Shown here one piece after another: positions 1-9,866 of a stretch of 64,000 nt of DNA (positions are counted from its first letter, which is position 1; each line of letters opens with the position of its first letter). The translations under genes were made by a program, and so were the position numbers. This DNA is from Annulohypoxylon bovei var. microspora (taxonomy: Eukaryota; Ascomycota; Sordariomycetes; Xylariales; Hypoxylaceae). The stretch covers positions 1 to 64,000 of the forward strand of contig MU405274.1 of assembly GCA_022836615.1 (NCBI GenBank). Reading direction: 5' to 3'. The notes under the pieces are model-generated. The model saw only the letters and a list, made by a program, of their open reading frames with translations. It had not been told where the DNA came from and searched no databases.

Positions 1-656
1 AAAGTATTTTAATTGGTTAAAAATAATTGAAAAATAAAAATAAAAAACTTAAAAAAATACATCGAAAAAGGTGGCCCGTGAAACAATCCAAGCATATTAT
101 TGGTCAAGGTCTGCCCACAAAAGTGGGGTTCTTGAATACTCCCCCCCCTCGAAAACTCCCCCCTTGAACTTATTTTTAAGATTGACCGGGTTTAGTGGGG
201 TCACTAAAATGTCGTATCCAATTGAATCACCAACCGTTGCCAAGACCCCGAGAGCTATCCACTATTTAAGGTTAACAGGGCTTATCTTATCTTAGCGGGT
301 CAGATTTCCCAGCTCAGTGGTTTTTACCACGTTTGCACGTTGACACGCTGGTATTATTTCTCGAGTCGACGCTACAAGAAAACTAGCTGCATCTTTGGAC
401 TCCTTCTAAACCGTAATAAAGTTCCCGAATTGCATATCCCAAAACACCACGCTGGCCAATTCTCAAGGTTTTTAAGGTCTTATGTTGATCAATTCTTATC
501 CATGGGAAATCTTTTGTTCAAAGGTGTTATCGTGTCATTCATAACGTCGCCGATTTCCTAATTGGATACCTATATCTTGTCGGCTAGCCTTGAAATAAGA
601 CACCTATTCCTTAACGGCGGTTGACAGGCTTGCGCAAGCCGCCATTATTTGGCACG
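1..656. other. Upstream region of the ER DnaJ gene
   Basis: No coding region is recognised here. The first 60-70 bases are strongly A/T-rich and may be the edge of a degraded repeat that continues outside the window. The rest has ordinary composition and is the promoter side of the DnaJ gene that starts at 657. Confidence 0.5.
342..350 (-). promoter_or_regulatory. UPRE-like site (CAGCGTGTC) upstream of scj1
   Basis: Read on the minus strand, these nine bases are CAGCGTGTC, the core of the yeast KAR2 unfolded-protein-response element bound by Hac1. A second CAGCGTG heptamer lies at 448-454 (minus strand), directly next to a CCAAT box at 456-460. Both lie 200-310 bp upstream of an ER-lumenal chaperone gene, a class known to be induced by the UPR in yeast. 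The role here is inferred from motif and context only. Confidence 0.4.
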
Positions 657-2042
657 ATGCTATTCCGCTGGGCAACCTTCGGGTTGCTCTTTATCCTGGC
701 GCAGCTTGCCTTCTGCGCCGAGGATTTCTATAAGGTCCGTCTCATCTCATTTTATCTTATCTCTAAAGCTCTTCAATAATCCGGTACTAACAGTCCACCG
801 TCAGATCCTAGGAATAAATCGTGATGCGACAGAGAAGCAGATCAAATCCGCATACAAACAACTAAGCAAGAAATACCACCCGGATAAGAATCCGTTAGTC
901 TACGCTTCTATTGTAGAATAGTATCCCAAATCTACAGCAGCTAATGCGTCGTGTCGTCTAGAGGTGACCCAACAGCCAAGGACAAATTCGTCGAGGTCTC
1001 CGAAGCCTACGAAGCGCTAGCGGACGCCGAGTCGCGGCGGATATACGACCAGTACGGGCACGAGGGGCTCAAGCAGCGCAGCCAGGGCGGCGGGCACCAC
1101 CACGACCCCTTCGACCTGTTCAGCCGGTTCTTCGGCGGCGGCGGCCACTACCAGCGGGGGCAGCCGCGCGGCCACGACATCGAGGTCAAGGTCGGCATCA
1201 GCCTGCGCGACTTCTACAACGGCCGCGACACCGAGTTCCAGTGGGAGAAGCAGCAGATCTGCGAGGAGTGCGACGGCACCGGTTCCTCCGACGGCGTTGT
1301 TGACACATGCGGCCACTGCGCCGGCCGCGGCGTTCGCATCATCAAGCACCAGCTCGCCCCCGGCATGTTCCAGCAGATCCAGACCACCTGCGACGCCTGT
1401 GGCGGCCGTGGTAAGACCATCAAGCACAAGTGCCCCGTCTGTAGCGGTAATAGGGTCATCCGCAAGCAGACCACCGTGTCCCTGAAGGTCGAGCGGGGTG
1501 TCGCACGCGACGCTAAGATCGTCTACGAGAACGAGGCCGACGCAAGCCCCGACTGGGTCGCTGGCGATCTGGTCGTCACCTTAGTCGAGAAGGAGCCTGA
1601 CTTCGCAGAGAACCCCGATCATGCGGACGGAACCTTCTTCCGCCGCAGGGGCGACGACCTCTTCTGGCGCGAGGTCCTGTCGCTCCGAGAGGCCTGGATG
1701 GGCGATTGGACTCGCAACCTCACGCACCTAGACGGTCACGTCGTGAGGCTAGGGCGCAAGCGCGGGGACATCGTGCAGCCCGGGCACGTCGAGACGGTCG
1801 AGGGCGAGGGGATGCCGATCTGGAACGAGGACGGGGACTCGGTATACCACCAGACCCAGTTCGGCAAGCTGTACGTCGAGTACGTCGTCATACTCCCGGA
1901 CCAGATGGAGGCTGGGATGGAAAAGGAGTTCTGGTCCGTGTGGCAGAAGTGGCGGGGGAAGGTCGGCGTAGACCTACAGAAGGACAGCGGGAGGCCGGAA
2001 GTATCCGATCCTGCGGCTAAGGAGGGAAAGGATGAGTTGTAA
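657..2042 (+). CDS. scj1: ER-lumenal DnaJ/Hsp40 co-chaperone, Scj1-like
   Basis: The product is a co-chaperone expected to stimulate the ER Hsp70 (Kar2/BiP) in folding and ER-associated degradation. Exons are 657-734, 805-893 and 962-2042, giving 415 aa. The first exon encodes a hydrophobic signal peptide (about residues 1-21). The J domain follows from about residue 22, with HPD at residues 51-53. Next come a Gly/Phe-type region, four CxxCxGxG-type zinc-binding motifs (about 156-220) and the C-terminal substrate-binding part. The protein ends in KDEL, a direct ER-retention signal. Both introns have good donors (GTCCGT, GTTAGT) and CTAAC/CTAAT branch sites, and splicing restores an unbroken J domain. 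ATG 657 is chosen because it gives the signal peptide. The next gene lies on the same strand about 510 bp downstream. Confidence 0.93.
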
Positions 2043-2439
2043 TGATACCTGAACCTATACTATAGATCTAGAGATGCATGCGATGTGTGAATGATAGAGT
2101 TTTCACACTGTGTGCGATAGGATGGTTCACTGACTAACGAATTGGAGATATCTGCGAATTTCCATGGTCTTGGGCCACTAGGGGAGCCAATCATCTCGAG
2201 CCGTGCTAAAGCTGAACCTGGGTATAACTTGTGTGTAGATAGAGGGCACGACTAAAGGAGCTCCCCACACCAATAATAGATATATGCTGCTGTTTTCTCG
2301 TGTCAGCTATCATCCCTGTCTGGAACACACATTTGTCGTGACTCACTGCGAGCAATTTTCTAGGGGGTACGATACTACGTAGTATATAAACAAGGCACTC
2401 CCCCCGTCCCGATTCCCACCCTCGTCTTCCCTTTTCCTT

Positions 2440-2540
2440 CCCACCCCCTTTTCCCTTTTCCCCTCCACCTCTTCTACCCCCTTTTCCACTTCCACCCCCT
2501 TTTCCACTTCCACCCCCTTTTCCACTTCCACCCCCTTTTC
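2440..2540 (+). repeat. 18-bp pyrimidine-rich minisatellite in a 5' leader
   Basis: At 2486-2539 the 18-base unit CCACTTCCACCCCCTTTT is repeated three times. It is preceded by degenerate C/T-rich copies from about 2440. It ends about 15 bp before the ATG of the methyltransferase gene, so it is probably part of the 5' leader or core promoter. CT tracts are common there in filamentous fungi. Confidence 0.8.
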
Positions 2541-2554
2541 CCCATCCACCCACC

Positions 2555-3560
2555 ATGCCTTCCTCCCTCCTAACCCGCACCAAAGAAGCAGCCCTCGGGC
2601 TTTTGGGCCCGTGGGTCTTCCTCTCGGTCTCCGCCTCCTGGCTCCCGCGCACCATCCTCGCGCTGCTGCAGCAGCGGCGGTACGGGGTCCTTCTATCCCC
2701 AGCCCTCCTGCGCGACGCCTGGTTCACCGAGTTCTGGGCCAACGTGGCCGGGCCCAACATCCGGCGCAACGCAGCCGAGCGCGTGGTGCCTCTACTCCAG
2801 GGCCGCGCCACGGGCGGCGACGTGACGGACGCGCAGGTCGGGCCGGCGATCTCAGGTACCGTCATCGAGCTGGGCGCCGGCGCCGGGCTGTGGGTGGACG
2901 TGTACGGCGAGGTCGCGGACGTGCGATCGGAGGCGGCGGAAGCAGGGCTTACGAGACGCAAGAACGCGGGCGATTATAGGGGCGTCGTCACGCGCGTCTA
3001 CGGCGTAGAGCCGAACCCCAACCAGCACCCGCACCTGCGGCGCGCGATCGCGAAGGCGGGGCTCGGGGACGTGTACCGGATCGTGCCGGTGGGCATCGAG
3101 GACCTCGACAACGCCGAGGCGTGGGACGGGCGCGTGGAGAAGGGCAGCGTGGACTGCATCGTGTCGATACTGTGCCTGTGCAGCATCCCCGACCCGGAGA
3201 AGAACATCCGCGAGCTGTACTCGTATCTGAAGAAGGGCGGGCGGTGGTATGTGTACGAGCATGTGCGGTGCGAGTATAGCTGGTATATGAAGTTGTATCA
3301 ACGTAAGTCAATGTCTCTAGCCACCTACTTTCATCTTTAGACGAGTGGAAAGAGAGAGAGTCGGTTATACTAACTCTCTGACCTGATTAGGATTTGTCAA
3401 TGTATTCTGGCCGCACTTTCTTGGCGGATGCCTGCTTTGCCGACCGACGGAGCAGACCATTCGGAAAGCTGGCTCCTGGGAGAAGATCGACGTCGGGCAG
3501 CCTCCGGTAGAGCCCTGGTGCCAAACCGTCCCTCATATGTTGGGCGTTTTCACAAAATAG
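2555..3560 (+). CDS. SAM-dependent methyltransferase, METTL7-like
   Basis: Exons are 2555-3302 and 3391-3560 (intron GTAAGT...TACTAAC...TTAG), giving 305 aa. The N-terminus has a hydrophobic stretch (about residues 14-38) that could anchor it in a membrane. A class I methyltransferase fold follows: motif I, VIELGAGAG (about residues 103-111), binds S-adenosylmethionine; an acidic PNPN segment follows (EPNPN); and a later segment reads SVDCIVSILCLCSIPDPEKN. The layout of N-terminal anchor, LELGxGxG, VxxLVLCS-like motif and EHV motif resembles the METTL7 (thiol methyltransferase) and UbiE-type group. The substrate is unknown. The short second exon completes the domain with a plausible C-terminus, which supports the splice. 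Confidence 0.8.
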
Positions 3561-3982
3561 CAACACAAATTACAAAAACGTTAGACTAACAAGGATCACC
3601 ATACAAGTGTATGCACATAAATATTTCATTTTCACTTCTTCTTGTAGGATGTAAAAATTCATGAGAATTAACAATCTAACGTAGTGTACAATTATTGCCG
3701 TAGCATCATTCCATCATTCCATTGCTGGAGTTTTCCGTCTTACAAGCCTCTATGCCCCTCCTGGGCAGTTGCGACATTGTTTCTCTGGTTACGTCCATGT
3801 CTGTGATCGCCATGTTCGACCACGGGCTCGCCAATATGTTGTCGCATTGTAGAAGGGGGTACCTGGGCTGCATCTGTAGGATCTTTGGCAATATGATTCC
3901 CACTTTCCGAAGCCGTTAACAAATTTTCATTCTGATACGAAAAAGGAGCCGAAACAAATGTTGCGAGGCGGTAATTGCGTAC
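3561..3982. other. Convergent intergenic spacer
   Basis: This spacer separates two convergent genes (plus strand ending at 3560, minus strand ending at 3983). I see no gene or notable repeat. It must hold both 3' ends. Confidence 0.5.
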
Positions 3983-5029
3983 TTACGACTGGTAAGTCTT
4001 GTTGCCGCCGATCGTCTTCGAGTTGTCGAGATCCGAATCAACTCGTGGGTCTATCTTGTTCATTATGTCGCTCTTGTGAGGACCGGCGGTACCAGGAGCG
4101 GGGCCGGGACCGGAGTGTGATGCGTGCGTTCCGGTTACTCCTTGGCTATGAGTACCAGTTGTCGTCCCGGTTGAGCTATAACCAGGAGTGCCGGTAGCGC
4201 CGGTAGTACCGTGCGTACCGTGAATTCCGTGAGTACCAGTAGTACCAGTAGTGCTGTGCGTGCCGGTAGCGCCATGCGTACCGGTAGTGCCATGAGTTCC
4301 CGTGGTGCCGTGAGCACCATGAGTACCGTGAGTTCCGGTAGTGCCAGTGGTACCAGTTGTGCCGTACCCAGCACCACCTGTAGAGCCATCGAAGGTGTTG
4401 CCCACGGTGCCTGTACCTGTTGTGCTCGAGGGAGCGTAACCAGCACCTGTGGTGCCAGCAGTACCAGAGCTACCATAGGTATTTCCGGCAGTACGGCTGC
4501 CATCTCGATCACTGTCTACGCCTGGGTTCGAGTTAGTAACATTTACAAGACAATAATTAGAGAGACACATACGAGGATCGACGGTGTTGGCTAGACGAGA
4601 GTTGTGTGGGCCAGCAACTCCTTCGCGGCCGCTGCCGCCATAGTCGCCGGCAGCGTTGCCAGCATAGCTACCGGATTGGTCAGAATCAATTCTGGGGTCG
4701 ACCTTGTTGGCGATGTCTGATCGGTGAGGCCCAGCGGTTGTCTGTCCCGTGGTGCCTGCGTGTCCCGTAGTACCAGTGTGGCCCGTAGTGCCCGTGGTGC
4801 CTGTGGTTCCATGGGTGTAGTTGTTTCCAGAAGTGTATGCTTGAGAGCCGCCGATGGTAGACCCTGGTGCGGCACGGTGATCACGGTCGCTGTCAACTCT
4901 GGGGTCGGCGGCGTTGCCAACACGGCTGGTGTGAGGTCCGTGAGTACCTTCAGGGGCACCTTGGGTAGTGGTAGAAGAGTGATGGTTGCCGGAGACGGCT
5001 TCCTTGACCTTGTTGATAACACCAGACAT
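3983..5029 (-). CDS. Disordered Gly/Thr/His-rich protein with four GPHxS...DPRVDSD boxes
   Basis: Exons are 5029-4573 and 4521-3983, giving 331 aa. The intron (51 nt, donor GTATGT, branch TACTAAC, acceptor CCCAG) interrupts the third box and splicing restores DPRVDSD. The start is the Met of MSGVINKVKEAVSG. The protein has no signal peptide and no hydrophobic segment. Four copies of a box of the form GPHxSxxxNxxDPR[VI]DSD separate low-complexity G/T/H stretches made of TGTTG and THG units. This composition is typical of hydrophilin or stress-protective disordered proteins. Similar DPRVDSD proteins seem widespread in filamentous fungi, but I do not know a function. The promoter has a TATA-like box and a long pyrimidine-poor leader. 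Without splicing the frame stays open, so it could also be read as a 348-aa form. Confidence 0.8.
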   Translation of the reverse strand: MSGVINKVKEAVSGNHHSSTTTQGAPEGTHGPHTSRVGNAADPRVDSDRDHRAAPGSTIGGSQAYTSGNNYTHGTTGTTGTTGHTGTTGHAGTTGQTTAGPHRSDIANKVDPRIDSDQSGSYAGNAAGDYGGSGREGVAGPHNSRLANTVDPRMCLSNYCLVNVTNSNPGVDSDRDGSRTAGNTYGSSGTAGTTGAGYAPSSTTGTGTVGNTFDGSTGGAGYGTTGTTGTTGTHGTHGAHGTTGTHGTTGTHGATGTHSTTGTTGTHGIHGTHGTTGATGTPGYSSTGTTTGTHSQGVTGTHASHSGPGPAPGTAGPHKSDIMNKIDPRVDSDLDNSKTIGGNKTYQS

Positions 5030-5185
5030 GTTGAAGAGTGTAAGGGTTGAAATATCTAATGAAGTAAAGCTGCCAGTTCTGAGTATCAAAATTAACTCTT
5101 AGGTTGTTGTGTATGGATATGGGGTATGGTAGTTTGATGATGATATTGAACAGAAAAGTCCAAGTTAAGCTGAGGCGTGTTGACT

Positions 5186-5192
5186 TATTATA
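5186..5192 (-). promoter_or_regulatory. TATA-like box (TATAATA) of the disordered-protein gene
   Basis: TATAATA lies on the minus strand about 157 bp upstream of the ATG at 5029. It is the best TATA candidate in this promoter. Assignment rests on position and sequence only. Confidence 0.35.
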
Positions 5193-6877
5193 GTATTTGA
5201 AGAAGGCTGTGCTTGCCCATTGTCTCCAATGTTCCAAGTCACTTCCTCAGTTTACCGTAGGATGTCATCATCGATAATCTCGATCAAGAGTCAAAGCTTC
5301 CTGTGTTTGCTGAATTACATGTTGCATGTACACCTTCCACGACATGAACGAATGATCTCACCCAATCATTACAAACATCGAAGCTGCATAGGAAGCTGGA
5401 TGAAAGCTTCTCTTACTTCACCCATCGTCATCACCCCTGATTCAGGAAGTACCATCCTTGACATGCGCGCGTGTAGAGACTTACCGGGACATCTATTCCG
5501 GGTAGAATAAACTCAAAGATACCTAGCGCCTATTAAGTCGGTGGCTACCCGTCCTAGCGGTCCCGAGTCTTCAACTCTTGCTTGCATATGTACATCTAGA
5601 TATACGTAAGAGTACATACATCCGTATGTATCTATTTAAAGTCTTGTGGCTCACCCGTTGGCGTCATAGTAGAGGACAAAGTACCTAGAACTGTGGCGGT
5701 CATCTCCAAACAGTTACCGGTAGGCGGGTAAGATGACGATATGTGGAGAGTTAAAAGAGCCCGTCCGGTGTCCGTCTATTTTGTCTAACGTGCGTAGTAG
5801 AGGAAAATAGCCCGATTGGATTGGCAATCTTAAAAGTTAACACTCAAGTTTGGATTCATAGGTACTCTAGTATGAAGTAAATCTGAATTAATCATTGCCG
5901 CTATCCGGGAAGATCTCGCCGTTGAGAGATTCCATCTCTTTCGAGGAGGGTCAAGTATCTCTGAGTGAAAGGCTTTTAACTTCGTGTTACTGGTTGAAAC
6001 TGTGGCTAGTGACACTTTGAAGTCGTACAATGTGGCGTCACTGGCGTCACCCCAATCCTCTAGCCTCATATGCCCCACATGATGCTGTCATAGACTTCTT
6101 ACTACTGCCAAGTTCTCAAACATCTTCACTTTTCTTTGTGTAATTCTCGTCAAATTAGATTTCCATATATGTCTTTGTTTCACCTGCAGGCGATCACAAG
6201 CAAGGGTATAGCCAGGCTGTTAGGTTGCAATAATAGGTAGCTGTACTTCGTAATCAAAGTAGTTTTTCTCTACATTGCGGCTAATTGGACGCCACGTAAT
6301 CTACGATTAATACTGTCCTTGAGTATTTTCGCATTCTTTATTACTACTTGTACTAGCTGATTAGTTCTATATGCCGTAATTGCCGTTGACATAATAGGTA
6401 TTGCAAACGGCTTGGCAGGAACAGTAGGTTCCTTCAAGATACTAGGATCAAGCAAGTCGGTTTGCCTCGGTTGAGTTGGTACCTACATTAGATCTGATAA
6501 CTAGGGTAATTTAGCCACCATAGGGTTTCGATATATGTACATAGCACTATAGTCCTTCATTACATAACTAGCGACATTTGATATAGAATAGGTAGTTCAA
6601 GAGTATTATAATTATATTTCGTTATTTTGGGTATCTTTCTCGTGATATTAATACATGTTTAATTTCAGTAAGCATCAACGCCAAGTAGTGTCCAAAAACA
6701 CCAAGCTAAGTTGGCCTAAACCTCCTATCTCAAAATCGTCATTCGTGAGGGCCAAGAGAATTTCATGGTTCGGTACGTGATATGAAGTGATATGGTGAGT
6801 TGGATGAGTCGTAGTATACCATCAAGATATCCCAAGATTTCATGAGGTGGAGGCTATCGGCTCATATTGGGGAGCCC
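5193..6877. other. Intergenic region, no gene recognised
   Basis: This 1.7-kb stretch has short open frames with no family resemblance and no splice pattern that joins them. It holds the promoter of the minus-strand gene ending at 3983 and the 3' side of the minus-strand gene ending at 6878. Confidence 0.45.
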
Positions 6878-7411
6878 TTAGACGCGAGATCTGTACCAAG
6901 TGCGGCGGCGGTAGGCACGGGATTCCTTCTCGCGAATCCAGAAGATGCCGACGATTGATGAGACAAGCCAGCAGATAGCAGACAAGAAAGAGAAGGCGAT
7001 GATAGCCTTCCACTTTCCACATTGATCACTGTTATGGAAGGACACATTGCCCCAGTCGAAGACGTATCCGCATGTGCCGTTAAGGAACTGTAGTTGCTAT
7101 TAGCATCTAATTTTCTCTATAAAATAAGGGTGACTTACGTTGACTAGTAGACCAAAGGCGACGAACCAACATATGGAAATGATGAGATCAACGGGCCAGT
7201 GAGTGAAGCTGCCGGCGAATGGGAAAAGCCAGATGATGGAAAGGAAGATGGCGAGAGCAGCTACCACTTCCGCATAAATGAAACGGCCCTGGTCCCAGTT
7301 GCTGCTGTTATGGACGTCGTGGAGGTACTGGCCGTTAATTCCGGCAACGATGGCACCGAACGCCAACTCCGCAAGGCGGAGGATCATAGAGAAGATATCG
7401 GTCAGAATCAT
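6878..7411 (-). CDS. Four-TM membrane protein, MARVEL-like
   Basis: Exons are 7411-7139 and 7087-6878, giving 160 aa. The 51-nt intron has donor GTAAGT, branch GCTAAT and acceptor CTACAG, and is phase 0. Four hydrophobic segments are visible at about residues 10-28, 45-67, 74-92 and 117-140. Small polar loops lie between them, with a charged C-terminal tail (RRRTWYRSR). This four-helix layout with a loop carrying W/D/Q residues is that of fungal MARVEL-domain proteins, which act in membrane apposition or vesicle trafficking. Start chosen: ATG at 7411 (MILTDIFSMILRL), because the frame upstream lacks a membrane-protein pattern. The exact family assignment is inference; the membrane topology is directly visible. 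Confidence 0.78.
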
Positions 7412-9097
7412 CTTGGCCGTATAGAGATGATATAGTTCTTTGTTATCTGTTTGGAAATATGCAAGATATTGTAGTAAGTTATCAGACAAGTGGTCTAATA
7501 ATATGGAAAGATTAGAGATCAAAGAGATGAGATTTTATAATATTTCCATCTGGGCAACTAATCAGGTATTTATCGGCATCTTGAGCTGGCCAGTCTCATT
7601 CACGACTCGAGCTATGACGCCTCCCGGTCCTACAGCCCAGCCGCAGAGCATTTGGATAAGGTAGGTTAACCCCGAACAAAGCCAATAATCACGTTAGCTA
7701 GTACCTAGTCATCGCCACAAATCAAGATTCTACTAATCCGGTATTTACGGCCTGTACGGGGTGTAGATGGGGATCGGTCAATCACCCCAGTATCGGCATA
7801 TGAAGGCGCCTCGAAATCTTGCAAGGCATGTTAACCAATGCGGTGAGCCATGTATTGTCATGTGGTCCATCACCATAGGGTTTAGTGGCACAGTTCGTTC
7901 GAGAAGTACGTGGAAAGCCGGGACCAACCAAATCACCAGCTTGTGTGCCTTGACCGCGTGTTGTGCTGTCAGGCCTCAGTGCATTGGCAACATTGATGAG
8001 GTCATAAAAACTTGCACACAATTAAACCATAACAAGAGCCTAAACATCTGATGCTTACATAAAGAGTTGGGGCTTAGCCTAATACGTAGAGGATCCACTG
8101 TGGAGCACTCGCGGAGAATTACTTACGTAAAGTGGCTGATGGTACGCGTGGGAAATGGTTCTTGAAACCTCAGGTCGGATCTGTTGCCGAGTTAAGTATT
8201 TCGTACACTTTCAGGCTTGAGGGCTCCAACCGCTTCTACATTCACAGAGAAACTTAGCAACTAACAGTTTTCTAATCCTTAAGGTTACATCAATCGAAAC
8301 CCGACGTTCAAATGAAGTTTATGTGGTCTGAAATCTCGCTGCAGCTTTTCCGCCTTAGCATTGCTATGGTTGTCATCATTCAAACTCCGAATGTTAATGT
8401 TGATAGATATGTGTGACGAGTTAATCACCTAGGTGAACGAACAACCGTAAGCTCAAGTTTAAAGCAGCTGAGTGCTCATTGGCCAAAGAATATTAAGAGT
8501 CGGGGACTCGGGGTAATGTTTCTCATCCTTTAGGAACGGTTGAGGATATCTTGCGATGGTGCTTAGTCATCTTAAGCGTCATTTTGAAATCAATCGCCGT
8601 GATTTCTTTTTAGTAAAGTTTCGTTGATCATGGGCTCTTATCGCTCTCATATGAACGCGAATTCGTCAGGAAAACTACCTCCTTGTGTTTGACGATATTA
8701 TCTAATGACTTAGCCGACGCCCTCCTATTTGTACGTATATGACGATGTACGTAGCATATGGGACTTAAGCTATATAACCAGGTAAGGCTGCTTGATGCTT
8801 AAATTAAAAGACAGAAGTGCTATAAGCCTTGCAAATCTTGAATGTCACGGGAATATTCGGACATTATTAAACACTTTAACCCATAACTAGCTAGGTAGTT
8901 AGTTATGCCTAACTACCAAACTTTAGAAGATGAAGCAATTATATCACTCACCCTGAACTCCCTACACAAATTTTACTTTTCTATACATAAATTCATGTAA
9001 GGAATCCATTACGCTAGCAAACAAAGGATTTCTACCTAGGAAATAATTGTAGTCATACCTTATCTAGCTCTAGGGGTAAGTACAATATCGAGAATGA

Positions 9098-9112
9098 GGG
9101 TTAGGGTTAAGG
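9098..9112 (+). repeat. Short TTAGGG-type motif
   Basis: GGGTTAGGGTTAAGG holds about two units of the fungal telomere repeat TTAGGG. It is too short to be an interstitial telomere tract with confidence. It could be a binding site for a TRF/Tbf1-type Myb protein, or chance. Confidence 0.3.
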
Positions 9113-9826
9113 TTACAAACCTCGATGATCAACACCACTCTTCAATTCCAAGATAGGAATTACTTTCCTTTTATACCTATAGGCACGTACACTAAAGCGT
9201 TAGTAAGTCATATTTGTTCTATTATATGATGGTGGAAACCTCGACTCATGTGCTTTATGGTCAGACCAGCACCTGAGTAGGCTCCGGATGTAAGAGCTCA
9301 TGGCTTATCCCCACGACCGCTTCTACACTTCTGCTCGTCGAGGTATCTACACGTGTCAGCACCATATACGAATGAGTTTACCATGTTAGGTTTATGTATC
9401 CTGTCCGTCTTGAGAACGGGTCATCTACAAGTCTACCTCTGAAAACCCCCTGACATCTTAGAACCTCGAGGCCACGGCAGGTTTCCTCCACAACCCTTAC
9501 ATATGGACAACTAAGACGGATTATCGAAATTCGCAGTCTACACCGCTATGGTGACACCATTATTTTCTCGTTTCTAAGTCGATAGATGTGTAGCTTCTAG
9601 CAATCTTTGCTAGTAGACGGATCGATTTGGTTCTTCGTGGACGGTAAGGTATTCCTTTAGGTTAGATAGTCTCCATGAGTTCACTAGAAGAATCATGAAA
9701 CCTAGCTAGGTGATGACACGGAGATATATAGAGCGTAAGGACCTTGGAACTAAGTTCAGGGCGATCATATTCTCCCTCTCTTACAATTTAGGTAGGTAAA
9801 GGGGAAGAGGCATTGGAAAACTCGTG

Positions 9827-9866
9827 GCATTTTCGCATTTTCGCATTTTCGCATTTTCGCATTTAC
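9827..9866 (+). repeat. 8-bp tandem repeat (GCATTTTC)x5
   Basis: Four perfect GCATTTTC units and a fifth with one change (GCATTTAC) lie in tandem. No gene is nearby. It looks like a simple minisatellite. Confidence 0.85.

Noticed and set aside
2206..2961. 251-codon minus-strand frame over the methyltransferase gene
   Set aside because: It is antisense to a well-supported gene and its middle is the translation of the pyrimidine minisatellite (GGGSGKGG repeats).
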